Below, in pieces: positions 1 to 5,349 of a stretch of 6,549 nt of DNA. The notes beneath the pieces were generated by a model. That model saw nothing but the letters and a program-made list of their open reading frames with translations, made no database searches and was not told the origin of the DNA. The position numbers and the translations under genes were made by a program. Position 1 is the first letter of the stretch; the number at the start of each line of letters is the position of its first letter. The DNA comes from Eubacteriales Family XIII. Incertae Sedis bacterium (lineage in GTDB: Bacteria > Bacillota_A > Clostridia > Peptostreptococcales > Anaerovoracaceae), in the NCBI GenBank assembly GCA_031280075.1, contig JAITHG010000003.1:1-6549 (forward strand). The letters are read 5' to 3'.

Positions 1-39
1 GCCCTTTGCGAGCGCGAGATATTCGTCTGTCCTTGCCAT
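1..39 (-). CDS. Start of an unidentified gene (13 codons, runs off left edge)
   Basis: An ATG at 37-39 on the minus strand opens a frame reading MARTDEYLALAKG up to the window edge. A near-perfect Shine-Dalgarno sequence (AAGGAGGG, 44-51) sits 4-5 bases upstream, which is the main reason to believe the start. The gene follows the damaged HipA-like gene in the same direction and was probably translated from the same transcript. Thirteen residues are too few to assign a family. The start and reading frame are seen directly; everything about function is unknown. Confidence 0.6.
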   Translation of the reverse strand, partial: MARTDEYLALAKG

Positions 40-43
40 GTTT

Positions 44-51
44 CCCTCCTT
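44..51 (-). promoter_or_regulatory. Strong ribosome binding site for the left-edge gene
   Basis: The minus strand reads AAGGAGGG here, 4-5 bases before the ATG at 37-39. It closely matches the anti-Shine-Dalgarno of 16S rRNA and fixes the start of the partial gene. The open frame of the HipA-like remnant runs straight through it. Confidence 0.7.
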
Positions 52-53
52 CG

Positions 54-959
54 TCATTGCCCCGATCTTCCGTTTTTTGCCCCAACAGCTGCCCGACCCT
101 TGCCTGCAAGTGCCGCTCAATGGCCGACAATCTCTTTTCGGGCAGGTTGATGGTCGGATGGGGCGTGAATTCGAACCCGATCAGCCGTCTGAGCTGTGCC
201 GTCTGCGTATCGCCGCAGACATCTGACACGACGCTTTCAAAAGAGACGCCGTTATATGGAGTGGTTCTTGTTTTGGCATATTCCGCAAGATTCGCAAGGT
301 CGTCCTCCATCGCGTAGCAGAACAGCGACAGGCCATGGTCGAACAGCGGGGCGGGGCGGATGATTTTGCCGCTTCTGTTGTCACGCAGTACGCCAAAGTT
401 GCCAAAATGCCTGTCTTCATTGTAGATCACGGCATCCAGAACCAGCATCGATTTGATGCTGTCCACATACTCCTGCCCCAATGCATCGGCATATTCCAAT
501 ACTGCTTTCAGACCACCCTCCCGGACGATGCTGCCCATGGGAACAAACGCCGTGGGTCTGCCCGATGCCCGTATAGGCAACCAGCGACAAAAATTCGGAA
601 AAACGGTTCTCGTAGAGATTGTATTCTGCAAAAGAGCCTTGGAAGCCGCGCGGCACGACCCAGTAGCTGTCGTTCAGCGACAGACCCATGCAGACATCGA
701 CGATGCCTTTTGTGTCGTTGGCGGCGAGGCCGAGCGTTTTCAGGATTTCTTCCACATAGGCGCGGTTTTTGGGGATGACCCGGCGCTCCAGCCATTTGAC
801 AACCCCCTCGCCTGTCAGCTGCAAATCCAGCGGCAGCAGCTTTTCCACACCGCTTTTGACATATCCGAGTTCGGCGACCAGCCCCTCGATGCCTTTTCCC
901 GCGAGCGTGAATGTGAACAGGCATCGGTCGTACAGCCGGACTTCATACTCGTTTTCCAT
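54..959 (-). pseudogene. HipA-like Ser/Thr kinase-domain protein, broken by internal deletion and frameshift
   Basis: The start is the ATG at 957-959, preceded by GGAGGGG about 10 bases upstream, 36 bases after the YihY-family stop. The N-terminal frame is readable for about 134 residues (LLPLDL, IPKNRAYVEEIL, DTKGIVDVC, LSLNDSYWVVP, YNLYENRFSE, SLVAYTGIGQ). It then turns to nonsense and stops at 417-419. From about 562 downward another frame carries the rest: AFVPMGSIVREGG; the kinase catalytic loop YNEDRHFGNFG (Asp at 413-415); the metal-binding LFDHG (Asp at 338-340); then YAKTRTTPY and INLPEKRLSAIERH. Compared with remembered intact relatives, roughly 80 residues are missing at the junction (about 557-566), including the segment expected to help bind ATP. 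The second frame has no stop and is open to the window edge. The end given here is the TGA at 54-56, which would be used only if one A were lost from the A6 run at 73-78. HipA kinases phosphorylate protein targets; this copy is unlikely to be active. No HipB-like partner is visible. GC is visibly lower than in the neighbours. Confidence 0.75.
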
Positions 960-995
960 AGGTTCAGTCCCCTCCGGTTCCACAGTCGCTATACC

Positions 996-1997
996 CTATT
1001 CCCTGTCATCTGTCATCCCGCTTTTTTTGGCACGCCTCTTCCTCGCGGCGCGGGTGCCCCTCTTTTCGTCCTGTCCCGTGAGCGCCTTGCTCTCCGCCCA
1101 GGCGGCGTTGTACTGAATGCCGACGATCAGGATGAAGGCGATGACATAAAACCAGATCAGCAGCAGGACGATGGATGTCATGCCGCCATACAGGATGTTG
1201 AAATTCCTCCCAGCGGAAATATATCCGATGTAGATGGAGTAGAGCAGGGTCGCCACGAGCAGCCCCATCGACGCAAACAGCGCGCCCGGCAGCACCATGC
1301 GCAGCCGCGCCCGCACCGCCCGTGCCCACCTGGACAGGCTCACCCCCTGCCCCCTGTTCCCGCCGCTCAGCCTGCCCTCCTCGCTCCCCGGAAGCATGAA
1401 GTAGACCACGATGACCATGAGCAGGTAGAGCAGGAAGGCGAGCGCCCAGCGGACTGTGTACCACGCCTCGGAAAAGATGTAGTCCTCGCCGAGGAAATCG
1501 TTCACGTAGTGGAGCACGATGCGCACGATGACATCGCCGAAGACGAGGATGTAGAGCGAGAAGAAGAGGATCACGAGGATGACGACCGTGGATGCGATGG
1601 CGCGCGCCCGCCGCCGCAGCCAGTCGAGGATCGGATGCTTTCGCCCACCCTCCCGGTTGTAGGCATACTTCGAGATGCGCATGAGGGAGACGAGCGCCTT
1701 ACTGCCCGACCACAGGGCGAGCAGGATGAGCAGGACGCTGACGGTGTTTGAAGGGTTGTAGGAGAGCAGGGGCTCGATGACCTCGAGGATCTCCGGCTCG
1801 AGATATTCGGCGAGGACTCCCTGGATGGCACCGATGGACATGGTGAACAGCCCCGCGATGCGGGCGAACAGGATGGTGGCAGGTGCCAGAGAAAGAAGCA
1901 GGAAGAAGGCAACCTCCGCAGCCCCACCCGCGTAGAAGGGATCCATAAACCGCTTGAATGCAAGCAACAGCGTGTATTTCAGCCGATTCCTAGACAC
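996..1997 (-). CDS. YihY/BrkB (UPF0761) family inner-membrane protein
   Basis: This 333-residue integral membrane protein belongs to the YihY/virulence factor BrkB family, whose molecular function is not settled. About six hydrophobic segments are visible, near residues 25-55, 85-105, 133-160, 180-202, 232-257 and 262-290. The C-terminal signature is clear: LPGALFASMG, then NILYGGMTSIVLLLIWFYV, then a Gly-x-x-x-Asn-Ala end (VGIQYNAAW). The family usually has a short loop before the fifth segment; here it is a longer Gly/Arg-rich stretch (about residues 204-231). The protein ends in a basic tail (KRGTRAARKRRAKK) expected to be cytoplasmic. The start is GTG at 1995-1997 with GGAGG just upstream. 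It overlaps the rdgB stop by 8 bases, which suggests translational coupling; no internal ATG gives a full first membrane segment. Family assignment is confident, function is not. Confidence 0.9.
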   Translation of the reverse strand: MSRNRLKYTLLLAFKRFMDPFYAGGAAEVAFFLLLSLAPATILFARIAGLFTMSIGAIQGVLAEYLEPEILEVIEPLLSYNPSNTVSVLLILLALWSGSKALVSLMRISKYAYNREGGRKHPILDWLRRRARAIASTVVILVILFFSLYILVFGDVIVRIVLHYVNDFLGEDYIFSEAWYTVRWALAFLLYLLMVIVVYFMLPGSEEGRLSGGNRGQGVSLSRWARAVRARLRMVLPGALFASMGLLVATLLYSIYIGYISAGRNFNILYGGMTSIVLLLIWFYVIAFILIVGIQYNAAWAESKALTGQDEKRGTRAARKRRAKKSGMTDDRE

Positions 1998-2631
1998 TGT
2001 CCTCCGTCCCTATGCCTTCTGGCAAAAGCCGCACAAACGCCGCCAGCGCCCTGGCGCGGTGGCTGATCCTGTTCTTGCTCTCGGCAGGCAGGTCTGCAAA
2101 GCTCAGTCCTTCCAGCGCGTAATCGTCCGGGATGAAGAGCGGGTCGTAGCCGAAGCCGCCCGCACCGGATGCCTCTTGGGCAATCTGCCCGTGGCAGGCA
2201 CCCTGCGCCGTGATCTCCCGGCCGTCCGGCAGGCATGCTGCGATCACGCTGACGAAGTGCGCGCGTCGCCCGTCCTCCGTCCGCCCAGAGAGCAGGTGCA
2301 GCAGTTTGGCATTGTTCTCCCCGTCCGTTGCGCCCTCTCCGGCAAAGCGCGCGGAGTACACGCCTGGCGCGCCGTCCAAGGCATCCACGCACAGCCCCGA
2401 ATCGTCCGCGATGACCGGCTGCCCGGACAGGGCGGCAAGCCCCCGCGCCTTGATCAGCGCATTCTCCTCGAAGGTGCTGCCTGTCTCTTCCGGGTCATAC
2501 CCGCCGAAGCCTGCTTCCTGCACCGTGCACAGGTCTATGCCGACCGGCGAGAGCACCGCCCGCATCTCGTCTACCTTGTGGCGATTTCCGGTCGCAACGA
2601 TGAATGCTGTTCTTCTTATCTCATTATGCAT
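1990..2631 (-). CDS. rdgB: XTP/dITP diphosphatase (RdgB/HAM1 family)
   Basis: This 213-residue cytosolic enzyme hydrolyses non-canonical purine triphosphates (XTP, dITP, ITP) to monophosphate and pyrophosphate, keeping them out of DNA and RNA. The Ham1 signatures occur in order. Residues 14-19 are TGNRHK at the phosphate-binding N-terminus. Residues 54-61 are FEENALIK, with the metal-linked glutamates. Residues 75-80 are ADDSGL, with the catalytic aspartates. Residues 158-166 are GGFGYDPLF, and SHR at 190-192 recognises the base. The length is normal for the family. I chose the ATG at 2629-2631 because AAGGA lies about 6 bases upstream and homology begins at RRTAFIVATGN. An upstream in-frame ATG would add 35 Cys/Arg-rich residues lying over the DUF47 gene. 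The gene starts 11 bases after the DUF47 stop and overlaps the next start by 8 bases, so it sits mid-operon. Confidence 0.95.
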   Translation of the reverse strand: MHNEIRRTAFIVATGNRHKVDEMRAVLSPVGIDLCTVQEAGFGGYDPEETGSTFEENALIKARGLAALSGQPVIADDSGLCVDALDGAPGVYSARFAGEGATDGENNAKLLHLLSGRTEDGRRAHFVSVIAACLPDGREITAQGACHGQIAQEASGAGGFGYDPLFIPDDYALEGLSFADLPAESKNRISHRARALAAFVRLLPEGIGTEDSV

Positions 2632-2642
2632 GTCTATCCTTG

Positions 2643-3269
2643 CTACGCATTCTTCATCATGACCGCCTCGATCACATCGGCGGCATCCTCGCAGGCATCG
2701 CAGACATCTTCCATATATGCGTAGAGATGGTGCCAAGCATCCGCATGCAGGGCAGTCACGCCCTCCTCGGTGTAGACGCCGCGCACGGCCTTCGTGTAGA
2801 GGGCATCGCCCTCCTCCTCGAGCCGGTTGACCTCGATGAGTTTCTCCTGAATGAGCTTGGATGTCTTGTACTGCGCAAACTCGGTGAGGGCCTCCTGCAG
2901 CGCTTTCGTGCAGCGCACGATCAGCTCTGCCGTCTCCCGCGCCTCCGGCCGGATGACCTTCACGTCAAACATGTACAGCCTGAGCAGCACATCCTCTATG
3001 GAGTCCGTCACTTGGTCGATGGCATCCGACATGTGCAGGATGTCCTCCCGGTCGAAAGGCGGCCGGTTGTCCTTGAGCAGCCTGCGCATGAGCGTGTGGC
3101 GCGCGATGTCGCCGTCATGCTCGATGGCGTGCATCTTCTCCATGTGCCTGTCCAACTCCGCAGGGTCGTAGTGCGTGATTACCTCTTTCAGGAAGACAGC
3201 CGCATCGCAGGCATAGCTGCCCATCTCGATGAAACTCTCATGGTATTTTTCTCCTTTATTCCCAAACAT
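2643..3269 (-). CDS. DUF47 / PhoU-like protein (Pit accessory family)
   Basis: This 208-residue, almost wholly helical protein is rich in Glu, Asp, His and Ala, typical of the DUF47 (PhoU-like, TIGR00153) family. Landmarks are FIEMGSYACDAAVFLKEVI near residue 14, IEHDGDIARHTLMRRL near 49, FDREDILHMSDAIDQVTDSI near 72, EKLIEVNRLEEEGDALY in the third quarter, and YMEDVCDACEDAADVIE near the end. The repeated E/D-x-x-x-D helices resemble the metal-cluster sites of PhoU proteins. Family members are usually encoded next to a Pit low-affinity phosphate transporter and are thought to modulate it. No pit gene is in this window, so the partner must lie elsewhere or be absent. The ATG at 3267-3269 has GGAG 6 bases upstream. 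A 70-base gap separates it from the cyclo-ligase gene, and rdgB follows after 11 bases. Confidence 0.9.
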   Translation of the reverse strand: MFGNKGEKYHESFIEMGSYACDAAVFLKEVITHYDPAELDRHMEKMHAIEHDGDIARHTLMRRLLKDNRPPFDREDILHMSDAIDQVTDSIEDVLLRLYMFDVKVIRPEARETAELIVRCTKALQEALTEFAQYKTSKLIQEKLIEVNRLEEEGDALYTKAVRGVYTEEGVTALHADAWHHLYAYMEDVCDACEDAADVIEAVMMKNA

Positions 3270-3289
3270 TCCTTGCTCCGTTTCACATG

Positions 3290-3310
3290 CCCGCGGTCTT
3301 CTTCCGCAGG
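3290..3310 (-). other. Hairpin in the gap before the DUF47 gene
   Basis: On the minus strand CCTGCGG (3304-3310) can pair with CCGCGGG (3290-3296) over a 7-base loop, giving a 7-bp stem with one U-G wobble. It lies between the cyclo-ligase stop and the DUF47 start. No run of U follows it, so it is a weak candidate for a terminator; it could be an attenuator, an RNA-stability element or chance. Confidence 0.35.
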
Positions 3311-3339
3311 CAACACCTGTTGTATCCTACTAGTTTGCA

Positions 3340-3921
3340 CTATCTGCCCGAATATGGCAAGCGAACCCCCGATTCCGTCACGATGGCATCCACGGGCACG
3401 TCATATTCGCCTCGCGGCAGGGACATGGCGAGCTGCCGGTCGCGGCAAACTGCGATGCGCGCGGCTTCCTTCCGGACGCGTTTGAGGTAGCGGTCGTAAT
3501 ACCCGCCGCCGTATCCGAGCCGGTTCCCGTAGGCATCGCACGAGAGGCAGGGCACCACGGCCAGGTCGATCTCCTGCGGGGCTGTGACGGGGCACAGTTC
3601 AGAAGGCTCCAGCAGGCGCAGCCCGCTCGTCCGCCGCACTAGGTCTGCGCATTTCATGATCTCGCGCGCCTCCATGACACCGTCCCCGAAGGTGACAGGC
3701 ACGCAGACGCGCCGCCCTTCCGCGAGGGCGCGTTCGACCAGCGGGAGCGTCGCGACCTCATTGCGCACGCCCACGTACAGAAAGACGAGTTCCGCACACC
3801 GATACGCCTCACAGTCTGCGAGCGCATCGAGGATGGCCGCATCCGCAGCGAGGCGGTATCCCTGTGCAAACGCGGCGACACGCGCCGCATATTCCACTCG
3901 GAGCAATTCCTTGATTCGCAT
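3340..3921 (-). CDS. 5-formyltetrahydrofolate cyclo-ligase
   Basis: This 193-residue cytosolic enzyme performs the ATP-dependent conversion of 5-formyl-THF (folinic acid) to 5,10-methenyl-THF, returning a stored folate to the one-carbon pool. The N-terminus has the family pattern IKELLR followed by a helix with Arg (residues 3-14). The centre has VFLYVGVRNEVATLPLV, then RRVCVPV and REI. The diagnostic nucleotide/folate signature DLAVVPCLSCDAYGNRLGYG, continuing GGYYDRYL, spans residues 119-146. The C-terminus has EYDVPVDAIVTESGV, where many relatives have His-Asp in place of Tyr-Asp. I chose the ATG at 3919-3921 because GGAGGG lies 4 bases upstream and homology begins there; upstream ATGs would add a 22-residue tail unlike the family. 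It is the first gene of the leftward train, divergent from serA. Confidence 0.93.
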   Translation of the reverse strand: MRIKELLRVEYAARVAAFAQGYRLAADAAILDALADCEAYRCAELVFLYVGVRNEVATLPLVERALAEGRRVCVPVTFGDGVMEAREIMKCADLVRRTSGLRLLEPSELCPVTAPQEIDLAVVPCLSCDAYGNRLGYGGGYYDRYLKRVRKEAARIAVCRDRQLAMSLPRGEYDVPVDAIVTESGVRLPYSGR

Positions 3922-3968
3922 CCCGCCCTCCCGCACATGATGCCACACCGTCAAAACCATATTGCATA

Positions 3969-3974
3969 AGTATA
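3969..3974 (-). promoter_or_regulatory. Candidate -10 element for the leftward gene train
   Basis: The minus strand reads TATACT here, five of six matches to TATAAT, about 48 bases before the cyclo-ligase start and in the most AT-rich part of the gap. The -35 region 16-18 bases upstream is poor (around CAGAAA), so this is suggestive only. Confidence 0.3.
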
Positions 3975-4000
3975 ACGCAAATCGCATTATTTTTCTGGTG

Positions 4001-4028
4001 TTGCTTTTCCGCTGGGCTGTCGGAGCAA
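4001..4028. repeat. Imperfect inverted repeat in the divergent intergenic region
   Basis: TTGCT (4001-4005) and CCG (4009-4011) pair with CGG (4021-4023) and AGCAA (4024-4028), giving an 8-bp interrupted dyad with a 3-base bulge and a 9-base loop. It lies between the two candidate divergent promoters, where an operator would sit. No known operator is recognised and chance is a real possibility. Confidence 0.3.
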
Positions 4029-4043
4029 TGTAAGCTGGCGGGA

Positions 4044-4073
4044 TTGTGTACAGGGGTTGTTATACGATATACT
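4044..4073 (+). promoter_or_regulatory. Candidate serA promoter
   Basis: TTGTGT (4044-4049) is followed after 18 bases by TATACT (4068-4073). The -10 is good and the -35 is weak (three of six). It would give a leader of about 90 bases before serA. I looked in that leader for a T-box TGGNACCGCG-like box and for obvious riboswitch cores and saw none. Confidence 0.35.
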
Positions 4074-4155
4074 GTTTATACAGGAAGCCTTGTCTGCGCG
4101 GATGCCGGGAGGAGCTTGGACTGCAGCAGGCAGGAAGGTGTGACCAGAGAATATC

Positions 4156-4162
4156 GGAAGGA
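4156..4162 (+). promoter_or_regulatory. Ribosome binding site that decides the serA start
   Basis: GGAAGGA lies 6 bases before the ATG at 4169. A second in-frame ATG at 4163 directly abuts this site and is too close to use. The site therefore selects 4169 and rules out the upstream in-frame extension that begins at a GTG at 4046. Confidence 0.65.
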
Positions 4163-4168
4163 ATGAAT

Positions 4169-5323
4169 ATGTATAAAGTAGCGACACTGAACCGGATCTC
4201 GCCGAAGGGCTTAGGGCTTTTCCGGGAGGACTATGCCGTGGGGCATGAGCTCCACAATGCCGATATCGTGCTCGTCCGCAGTCAGGACATGCATGGGACA
4301 GAACTGCCGGACAACCTGCTCGCCATCGCGCGGGCGGGGGCGGGTGTCAACAACATCCCTGTGGAAGCCTGCTCGGAACAGGGCATCGTCGTGTTCAACA
4401 CACCGGGTGCAAACGCGAATGCAGTGAAGGAACTGACGCTCGGCGCGCTGCTGGCGGCCGCCCGCAATCTAGTCCCCGCTGCTGAGTGGGCGCGCAGCCT
4501 GACGCGCAACGCAGCGGAGGCCGTGGAGAAGGGCAAGTCGAAGTTCGCGGGGGAGGAGCTGCTCGGGAAACGGCTCGCCGTCATCGGGCTCGGGGCAATC
4601 GGCGTGCTCGTCGCCAACTCGGCGGAGAGGCTCGGCATGCGCGTCGCTGGCTATGACCCCTACATCTCCGTGCAAAACGCGCACGACCTGTCCCCGACCG
4701 TGCGCCTCCACGACAACTTGGAGTACATGCTCGCGCACTGTGACTACCTGACCATCCACGTGCCCGCTACGGAAGCGACCAGCGGCATGATCGACTACAA
4801 ACTCCTCGACGTGATGAAAAACCGTGCGGTCTTCCTGAACTTCTCGCGCGACTCCGTCGTCAACACAGAGGATATGCGGCGCATCCTCGAGGAGAAGAAA
4901 CTGCGTCTTTATGTGACGGACTTCCCGACGGACGAGCTTCTCGGTCTGGAAAACGTCCTGTTCATCCCCCACCTCGGTGCTTCTACGAAAGAGTCGGAAG
5001 AAAACTGCGCCGTCATGGCGGTCGAACAGCTTATGAATTACGTGGAGCACGGCACCATCGAGAATTCCGTGAACTTCCCCATGTGCGCGCCGGGCGTGAA
5101 GGAGACGGCCACGCGCATCTGCGTCCTGAACCGGAACATCCCCGCCATGCTCGGCAAGCTCACGGCGGTGTTTGCCGAGCGCAACATCAACATCGCAAAG
5201 CTCATCAACAAGAGCAAGGGAGACAACGCCTATACCGTCATCGATATCGGGAGTGAAATTACAGAGGATGAGATCCGCCGCGCCCTCGACTTTGATGGCA
5301 TCATCTCCGTCCGCGTGATCTAG
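4169..5323 (+). CDS. serA: D-3-phosphoglycerate dehydrogenase, short ACT-domain type
   Basis: This 384-residue cytosolic enzyme oxidises 3-phosphoglycerate to 3-phosphohydroxypyruvate with NAD, the first step of serine synthesis. The substrate-binding segment RAGAGVNNIP is at 55-64 and NTPGANANAVKEL at 77-89. The Rossmann motif GLGAIG is at 140-145, with Asp163 placed to bind the NAD ribose. The 2-hydroxyacid dehydrogenase triad is Arg227 (NFSRDSV), Glu256 (29 residues later, as in E. coli SerA) and His268 (PHLGAST). A C-terminal ACT domain spans about 315-384 (RICVLNRNIPAMLGKLTAVF onward), which in relatives can bind serine for feedback control. There is no intervening ASB domain, so this is the short form. 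The gene stands alone with its own leader; no serC or serB is adjacent. It is divergent from the folate gene and convergent with the isomerase homologue. Confidence 0.95.
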   Translation: MYKVATLNRISPKGLGLFREDYAVGHELHNADIVLVRSQDMHGTELPDNLLAIARAGAGVNNIPVEACSEQGIVVFNTPGANANAVKELTLGALLAAARNLVPAAEWARSLTRNAAEAVEKGKSKFAGEELLGKRLAVIGLGAIGVLVANSAERLGMRVAGYDPYISVQNAHDLSPTVRLHDNLEYMLAHCDYLTIHVPATEATSGMIDYKLLDVMKNRAVFLNFSRDSVVNTEDMRRILEEKKLRLYVTDFPTDELLGLENVLFIPHLGASTKESEENCAVMAVEQLMNYVEHGTIENSVNFPMCAPGVKETATRICVLNRNIPAMLGKLTAVFAERNINIAKLINKSKGDNAYTVIDIGSEITEDEIRRALDFDGIISVRVI

Positions 5324-5330
5324 ACCGGGA

Positions 5331-5349
5331 GTCGCCCTTACGCGGCGAC
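5331..5349. terminator. Possible bidirectional hairpin between convergent genes
   Basis: GTCGCC (5331-5336) pairs perfectly with GGCGAC (5344-5349) over a 7-base loop. It begins 8 bases after the serA stop, and the isomerase TAA stop (5338-5340) lies in the loop. It is GC-rich and works on either strand, but neither side has a U-run, so intrinsic termination is uncertain. Confidence 0.4.

Noticed and set aside
181..420. A 79-codon minus-strand frame within the HipA-like remnant
   Set aside because: It is in neither of the two frames that carry the HipA-like homology. Its translation is a Thr/Arg/Cys-rich shadow.
531..563. GGGCAG repeated at 531-536 and 558-563 (minus strand), close to the deletion junction
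   Set aside because: Deletion between direct repeats leaves a single copy, so two surviving copies do not explain the event. Six bases recur easily by chance.
453..1751. A 432-codon open frame on the plus strand, opposite the YihY-family and HipA-like genes
   Set aside because: Its translation is Asp/Glu/Arg/Pro-rich and low in complexity with no family resemblance. It mirrors the codons of the clearly recognisable YihY-family membrane protein and is a GC-driven shadow.
2632..2736. A 35-residue N-terminal extension of RdgB
   Set aside because: It is Cys/Arg-rich, overlaps the end of the DUF47 gene and has no family counterpart. The ATG at 2629-2631 has its own ribosome binding site.
3922..3987. 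A 22-residue N-terminal extension of the cyclo-ligase
   Set aside because: It would cover the candidate -10 box and has no family counterpart. The ATG at 3919-3921 has a good GGAGGG site.
4074..4168. The serA leader as a possible T-box or riboswitch
   Set aside because: I saw only short weak pairings such as CTGC/GCAG, no T-box core and no terminator-antiterminator pair. It is too short and unstructured to claim.
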